Shown one piece after another: positions 59,452 through 64,000 of a DNA stretch of 64,000 nt (position 1 is the first letter of the stretch; every line of letters begins with the position of its first letter). Both the position numbers and the translations under genes were made by a program. The DNA is from Turnera subulata (lineage: Eukaryota > Streptophyta > Magnoliopsida > Malpighiales > Passifloraceae). The stretch is taken from assembly GCA_028386065.3 (NCBI GenBank), contig JAKUCV010006750.1, positions 1 to 64,000 of the forward strand. Reading direction: 5' to 3'. A model generated the notes under the pieces. The model searched no databases. It saw only the letters and a list, made by a program, of their open reading frames with translations, and was not told the DNA's origin.

Positions 59452-60089
59452 AACATCGATGTAGTAAGTTTAGATATCGATGTTGCTGCCTTAAAACTTC
59501 TTCCAAAACGTGCAGTAAGGTCTGAACATCGATGTTGGCATCCCAAACATCGATGTTCTCATGACCGTTGCACTTAAAAATGGTCTGCCCGATCAGAACA
59601 TCGATGTTGTGATTTGAGACATCGATGTTCTTCATATTGATTTTTAATCTTTTTGGCAGTAGCTCCAAAACATCGATGTTGGATTATAAAACATCGATGT
59701 TCTTGTGACCGTTGGTCAAAACATCGATGTTGTCAATTAAAACATCGATGTTTTGATTTCTTCAAGGTTTTCCAAAATTTGGTAGAAGCGGAAAAACATC
59801 GATGTTCTATTGGAAACATCGATGTTCTGATAATTGATTTCAAAATGAATTTTGCCGAAGCCAAAAAACATCGATGTTTCATTTTCCAACATCGATGTTC
59901 ATGCATAAACCCTTTTTCATCATATTTTTGCGAAGCTCAAAAACATCGATGTTGAATTGGAGAACAACAATGTGGAGTATGAAAACATCGATCTTCTCAA
60001 ATGCAACATCGATGTTCTACTAGCCGTTGGAGCAATAATTTAAATTTGCTGGCTAAAACATCGATGTTTAAAGTGAAAACATCGATGTT
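59452..60089. repeat. Array of 20 AACATCGATGTT palindromes in the 5' LTR
   Basis: Sites start at 59452/59473, 59525/59546, 59597/59618, 59669/59690, 59720/59741, 59795/59815, 59867/59888, a quartet 59942/59963/59984/60005, and 60057/60078. Partners are 21 bp apart (one pair 20). First sites of pairs are 73, 72, 72, 51, 75, 72 and 75 bp apart. Two quartet sites are damaged here (AACAACAATGTG, AACATCGATCTT) but intact in the 3' LTR. Before many pairs the word TTGGCAGTAGCTC or TTGCGAAGCTCAA recurs. Confidence 0.95.
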
Positions 60090-60184
60090 TTGCCGTTGTA
60101 GCAGACAACTTTTTCAGCACCCACTATGTTTTGTTTAAGGCTGTTTTTGGGTGGATTTAAAACGGCTCTATAACTTCTCAGAGC

Positions 60185-60191
60185 TATAAAT
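60185..60191 (+). promoter_or_regulatory. TATA box of the TR-GAG LTR
   Basis: TATAAAT in 'gagctataaattgagc' lies about 95 bp downstream of the palindrome array, the expected place of the U3 promoter. A second, weaker CTATAAC lies at 60168. Confidence 0.5.
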
Positions 60192-60764
60192 TGAGCATTT
60201 TTGGCTATGTTTCAGAATGAATCAACTCTCTACTTACATGCATTCATCTCATACATTCAAATCAATCTTTGTTGAGCCAATATCCTATTGAGGATTTGAG
60301 AGTTGCCTTTTTTAGCTTCATTTGTACACTCATATCTGCTCTTTGAGAGAGACCTCTTGTTTGAGTGATTATTGAGTTATTATACACCTTGAGGGAGGTT
60401 AGTTCCCTTGGTTAGATTCATAAGAAGAGGGTATATCTTCTTATGTGAGAAGTCTTGAAGTGAGGTATCTTCAAGCAAGAGTGCTGAGGTTCATGTGACT
60501 TGAACTTTTAGGATTTAGGATTCTTGTGACTAGAATTCCTAGGTTGTAAACGGTCTGTTAAGCACCCGTAAGCTTAACGTAGATAGTGAAATCTTCAAGT
60601 GAGACTTGAAGGGCTGGATTAGCCACACTAGTAGAGAGTGTGTGAACTAGGATAAATTGCTTGTGTCCTTCATTCTTTCAATTCCGCATTTAATTCCTGC
60701 CTATTTCGTTTTATTTCGATTATCGCTATTCACCCCCCTCTAGCGAAGGGCTATTGTTCTAACA

Positions 60765-60779
60765 ATTGGTAGCGGAGCC
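60765..60779 (+). other. Primer-binding site of the TR-GAG element
   Basis: ATTGGTAGCGGAGCC follows the LTR end and is the same type as in elements 1 and 2. Confidence 0.75.
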
Positions 60780-60820
60780 TAACTCTCTGAAAGACTTAAC
60801 CATTTGAGAGGAAACTTTCT

Positions 60821-62143
60821 ATGGCTTCTTCAAGTTATTTGTATGCAGGAATCACTGAAGGACAATCCACTACCCGTGCACCATTCTTTGACGGGACAAA
60901 TTACGCATATTGGAAGGAAAGGATGAGAATTTTCATCCAAGCCAATAATTTCGCAGCTTGGCTGGTGATAAAGAATGGTGTTCAAGTTCCAACAAGGACG
61001 GAAGTGGGGTATAACGAAGATGACATCCGGAAAATCGAAAACCACTCCAAGGCGATACATATGCTCCAATGTGCGGTCAATCCGAATGACTATCAAATAA
61101 TCTCGCGCTGCGCAACAGCCAAGGAGATGTGGGAAATGCTGGGAATCATCTATGAGGAAACCGACAGCAAGCAAGATGAGACTGTCAACCTCTGTTCCAT
61201 GGCAAGGGAAGAATCTCCGGAAGAGGTAAGTACTTCCTATTCGAATGATGATTATACATTTGAAGAACTGCAAATTGCAATTAGTGAACTGTATAGTAAA
61301 TTCATTTCTGTCTCAAATGTTAATAAGAACTTAAAGAAACAGAATAAGACCTTAGAAAATAATGTAGAATTATTATCAAATGATAAGGATGAGTTGTCAA
61401 GTAAAATTGATAGGCTTGAAAAAGAAAAGCATGCTCTTAATATGTCTTGCAATGAACTTAACGAGAAGATATCCTCTAATGTATGTGATTGTGTTGAAAT
61501 GGGCAAAGAGAATGAATCTCTTAAGTATCAAGTTGATGATTTGAAGAAAACATTAGAGAAATTTACAAATGGTAGAGATAGTCTTAATCTTCTCCTAGGA
61601 CAACAAAGAAGTCCAACACAGAAAGAAGGATTAGGTGCATCTAATGTGTCAAATGATGTCAAGCCTACTGTGCTTAATGCTAAGACATATAAACATTGTG
61701 TTTCATCTTCTACTCATCATACTAGATCACATGTTCATGACACAAGATCATATACTCATCATAGAAGGTCACATGCTCAAAATGCAAGGTCAAATGCAAG
61801 TAGTGGAAAATCTCATTATGCTAAAATGTATGCCTACAATGGTAGGAATGAAGAATCTCATTACACTAGACCTAGGACACACATAGCTCAACCTAGGGAA
61901 AACAGGGTTATACCTAAGGAAAACAAGTCTACTAGAATGCATAGACACAATCAAAATGGTAATTACTATCAACCAAGGAGAATGCATAATCCAAATGTAA
62001 TTTGCCATTATTGCAATAGAATAGGACACATTGCTCCTGTTTGCTTTACTAGGCATAGGCATTGGGCACAAGAAGAAGCTCATTACCACTATGCTCCTAA
62101 CCCTCAAGGACCCAAAAAGATTTGGGTACCAAAAACCCATTGA
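60821..62143 (+). CDS. Sirevirus-like Gag with internal capsid deletion
   Basis: One open frame of 440 codons has its ATG 56 bases after the LTR. Residues about 20-45 form the copia Gag start (APFFDGTNYAYWKERMRIFIQ), and 80-110 the NDYQIISRCATAKEMWEML segment. At about residue 112 (GIIYEETDSKQ) the normal capsid continuation (the ETK...FxMxxxESIxxMF region) is missing. The frame passes directly to DETVNLCSMAREES. A long coiled coil (about 150-270) follows, then a His/Arg/Ser-rich region with repeated HxxRSH peptides (about 295-345), a basic tail and one zinc knuckle CHYCNRIGHIAPVC (about 398-411). It ends in KKIWVPKTH. It could still bind RNA and oligomerise, but whether it forms particles without the middle capsid is doubtful. 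Confidence 0.85.
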   Translation: MASSSYLYAGITEGQSTTRAPFFDGTNYAYWKERMRIFIQANNFAAWLVIKNGVQVPTRTEVGYNEDDIRKIENHSKAIHMLQCAVNPNDYQIISRCATAKEMWEMLGIIYEETDSKQDETVNLCSMAREESPEEVSTSYSNDDYTFEELQIAISELYSKFISVSNVNKNLKKQNKTLENNVELLSNDKDELSSKIDRLEKEKHALNMSCNELNEKISSNVCDCVEMGKENESLKYQVDDLKKTLEKFTNGRDSLNLLLGQQRSPTQKEGLGASNVSNDVKPTVLNAKTYKHCVSSSTHHTRSHVHDTRSYTHHRRSHAQNARSNASSGKSHYAKMYAYNGRNEESHYTRPRTHIAQPRENRVIPKENKSTRMHRHNQNGNYYQPRRMHNPNVICHYCNRIGHIAPVCFTRHRHWAQEEAHYHYAPNPQGPKKIWVPKTH

Positions 62144-62300
62144 TTTGTTTTGCAGGTATGCTTGAAAGCATCAGGTGTACTTTGGTACCTTGATTGCGGA
62201 TGCTCCAAGCAAATAACCAAAGAAGCATCCAAGTTCTTAATCAATTCTTGTAGAAATGCAAGGATGAGTGTTGTTTTTGTAGGTACCCTTCATTTAGGCA

Positions 62301-62682
62301 AAAAGATAGGGGGAACAAAGGGATGATGAAGAACTTCGAAATTTGAGCAGAAGTCTCAATACATCGATGTTGAGTATCACAACATCGATGTTCAGCTAAG
62401 CTTTCTAACATCCTTTGTTTTGGCACATATAGAAGTGTATAAGTGTAGATAATATGTTGCACTTGTTCAAAGCTCTACCTATTTCTTACATAAGCACTTC
62501 TCAACCTCTTCTTATCATTATTTCTTTTTGCTAATGACAAAAGGGGGAAGATAAGAAGAAGTATATGCACCAAGTTAGGGGGAATCACAATTTGAAATAC
62601 ATAGGGGGAATTATCCTTATGTTAAACTCATAAAAATTGGCATATACTTCTAGTTGTTTGTCATTATCAAAAAGGGGGAAAT
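62301..62682 (+). other. Multiple polypurine tracts
   Basis: Purine tracts lie at 62301-62325 (AAAAGATAGGGGGAAC), 62539-62561 (AAAAGGGGGAAGATAAG), 62576-62587 (TTAGGGGGAATC), 62602-62611 (TAGGGGGAAT) and 62669-62682 (AAAAAGGGGGAAAT). The last one abuts the 3' LTR. Repeated tracts of this sort are a hallmark of Sireviruses. The segment has no ORF. Confidence 0.8.
62360..62392. repeat. Isolated pair of ATCGAT palindromes downstream of gag
   Basis: TACATCGATGTT at 62360 and AACATCGATGTT at 62381 are 21 bp apart with a 9-bp spacer (gagtatcac). The spacer resembles gagtatgaa, found in the LTR quartet. Confidence 0.9.
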
Positions 62683-64000
62683 TGTTAGAACTCATGCCTC
62701 CTTGTTTCATTTCAGGGTTTTGATAATGACAAACCTTGGCTCAATTGATGACAACCTTGAAGCAAAAAGAAATCAAGCAAAGATCAAGTACTCAACCCAA
62801 GTGATCAAGAATTCAAGTGAAGTTGATCAAGAGTTAAAGTGCAAAAAGAGCAAGAGAAGTTAGGACCCCTTTGTACAAGGTAAAACACTCAACTTCTCCT
62901 AGGCATTGGCTCAAAATAAAACAAGTTTTACTCATGCATTTCATAGCATCATTTCAATCACAAAATGTGTTTTCAAATAATGAACATCGATGTAGTAAGT
63001 TTAGACATCGATGTTGCTGCCTTAAAACTTCTTCCAAAACGGGCAGTAAGGTCTGAACATCGATGTTGGCATCCCAAACATCGATGTTCTCATGACCGTT
63101 GCACTTAAAAATGGTCTGCCCGATCAAAACATCGATGTTGTGATTTGAGACATCGATGTTCTTCATATTGATTTTTAATCTTTTTGGCAGTAGCTCCAAA
63201 ACATCGATGTTGGATTATAAAACATCGATGTTCTTGTGACCGTTGGTCAAAACATCGATGTTGTCATTAAAACATCGATGTTGTGATTTCTTCAAGGTTT
63301 TCCAAAATTTGGCAGAAGCGGAAAAACATCGATGTTCTATTGGAAACATCGATGTTCTGATAATTGATTTCAAAATGAATTTTGCCGAAGCCAAAAAACA
63401 TCGATGTTTCATTTTCCAACATCGATGTTCATGCATAAACCCTTTTTCATCATATTTTTGCGAAGCTCAAAAACATCGATGTTGAATTGGAGAACATCGA
63501 TGTTGAGTATGAAAACATCGATGTTCTCAAATGCAACATCGATGTTCTACTAGCCGTTGGAGCAATAATTTAAAATTGCTGGCTAAAACATCGATGTTTA
63601 AAGTGAAAACATCGATGTTTTGCCGTTGTAGCAGACAACTTTTTCAGCACCCACTATGTTTTGTTTAAGGCTGTTTTTGGGTGGATTTAAAACGGCTCTA
63701 TAACTTCTCAGAGCTATAAATTGAGCATTTTTTGGCTATGTTTCAGAATGAATCAACTCTCTACTTACATGCATTCATCTCATACATTCAAATCAATCTT
63801 TGTTGAGCCAATATCCTATTGAGGATTTGAGAGTTGCCTTTTTGAGCTTCATTTGTACACTCATATCTGCTCTTTGAGAGAGACCTCTTGTTTGAGTGAT
63901 TATTGAGTTATTATACACCTTGAGGGAGGTTAGTTCCCTTAGTTAGATTCATAGGAAGAGGGTATATCTTCTTTTGTGAGAAGTCTTGAAGTGAGGTATC
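62683..64000 (+). repeat. 3' LTR of the TR-GAG element (cut by window end)
   Basis: It begins TGTTAGAACTCATGCC and follows the 5' LTR almost base for base, without the 150-bp extra segment. Only about a dozen differences were seen by eye. Its palindrome array lies at 62983-63619 with 20 sites, all quartet sites intact. One pair (after GTTGGTCAAA) has 20 instead of 21 bp spacing. Confidence 0.9.
62983..63619. repeat. Array of 20 AACATCGATGTT palindromes in the 3' LTR
   Basis: It corresponds to the 59452-60089 array, shifted by 3531 bases at the start and 3530 at the end (first site 62983, last site 63608). The quartet near 63473-63547 has four intact palindromes at 21-bp steps. Confidence 0.95.

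Larger units (their letters stand above)
59002..60764 (+). repeat. 5' LTR of the TR-GAG element
   Basis: It is 1763 bp and begins TGTTAGAACTCATGCC and ends CTATTGTTCTAACA, with perfect 6-bp terminal inverted repeats TGTTAG/CTAACA. It contains the palindrome array at 59452-60089, a TATA box at 60185 and a 150-bp extra segment at about 59170-59330. That segment is a diverged repeat of the first part of the LTR and is absent from the 3' LTR. Confidence 0.9.
59002..64000 (+). mobile_element. TR-GAG type (gag-only) Sirevirus-like copia element, 3' end outside window
   Basis: The 5' LTR (59002-60764), PBS, one gag ORF, a pol-free spacer with several purine tracts and the first 1318 bp of the 3' LTR (from 62683) are present. 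The interior is only 1918 bp. No protease, integrase or RT sequence is seen. LTRs with only a gag between them match the described TR-GAG class of non-autonomous plant elements. The LTRs are nearly identical apart from a 150-bp duplication, so the insertion into RNase copy 10 is recent. The target duplication cannot be checked. Confidence 0.85.

Noticed and set aside
59653..59955. ORFs made of repeated KHRC/NIDV peptides (also 15663-15866, 59423-59668, 63215-63485)
   Set aside because: They are translations of the AACATCGATGTT palindromes on both strands. The array lies in an LTR or leader, is spaced by non-multiples of 3, and has stops; I do not regard it as protein coding.
59452..60089. CRISPR-like array
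   Set aside because: The repeats are 12-bp palindromes with 8-9-bp or roughly 40-bp spacers inside a plant LTR. There are no cas genes and the repeats are far too short.

Overview
The window looks like a plant nuclear chromosome, most likely a eudicot with a large, transposon-rich genome. The evidence is stacked Ty1/copia and Ty3/gypsy LTR retrotransposons, an L1-type LINE, a CACTA-like terminus, AT-rich non-coding DNA, and spliced gene fragments with GT-AG introns. I cannot name the species. I see no clearly intact host gene, no tRNA or rRNA, no CRISPR and no prokaryotic-style operons.

Layout, left half. 1-196 is the 3' end of an LTR from the same family as the element at 59 kb. 197-6497 is a defective Sirevirus-like copia element (element 1) that lost most of its reverse transcriptase. 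6.5-8.99 kb is AT-rich DNA, a possible gypsy-type LTR remnant, a short tandem repeat and a CACTA-like end. 8991-9347 and 17634-20650 are two halves of an old minus-strand copia element. They are split by a younger full-length copia element (element 2, 9348-17633) with a perfect GGAAA target-site duplication. 22.8-25.8 kb is a minus-strand L1-type LINE remnant. 27.6-32.1 kb holds decayed gypsy sequence, a repeat with recurrent CGAGAG, a fold-back MITE candidate and an Athila-like pol fragment.

Right half. 32.8-59.0 kb is a tandem array of ten roughly 1.6-1.7 kb units, each carrying a broken RNase T2 (S-like ribonuclease) pseudogene with a TATA box. The array is interrupted at 35567-46518 by a 10.95-kb Tat-type gypsy element with an extra antisense ORF. 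It ends at 59001, where a second exon is cut by a Sirevirus-like element with about 1.6-1.8-kb LTRs and a gag-only interior (a TR-GAG type), which runs off the window.

Most unusual signal. The 12-bp palindrome AACATCGATGTT is arranged in pairs 20-21 bp apart, with pairs spaced about 51-52, 64 or 72-76 bp. It fills the region upstream of the TATA box in both LTRs of the TR-GAG element (20 sites per LTR). The same arrangement, with the same order of the first spacings and a shared linker motif, lies in the 5' leader of the otherwise different copia element 2 (18 sites). A third pair sits downstream of gag in the TR-GAG element. Element 1 has its own hairpin family (TGGTTT-loop-AAACCA) spread over its LTRs, gag and 3' region. 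Phased palindromes as shared cis modules of copia elements are the best candidate here for an undescribed system. Palindromic motifs in maize Sirevirus LTRs are an established precedent.
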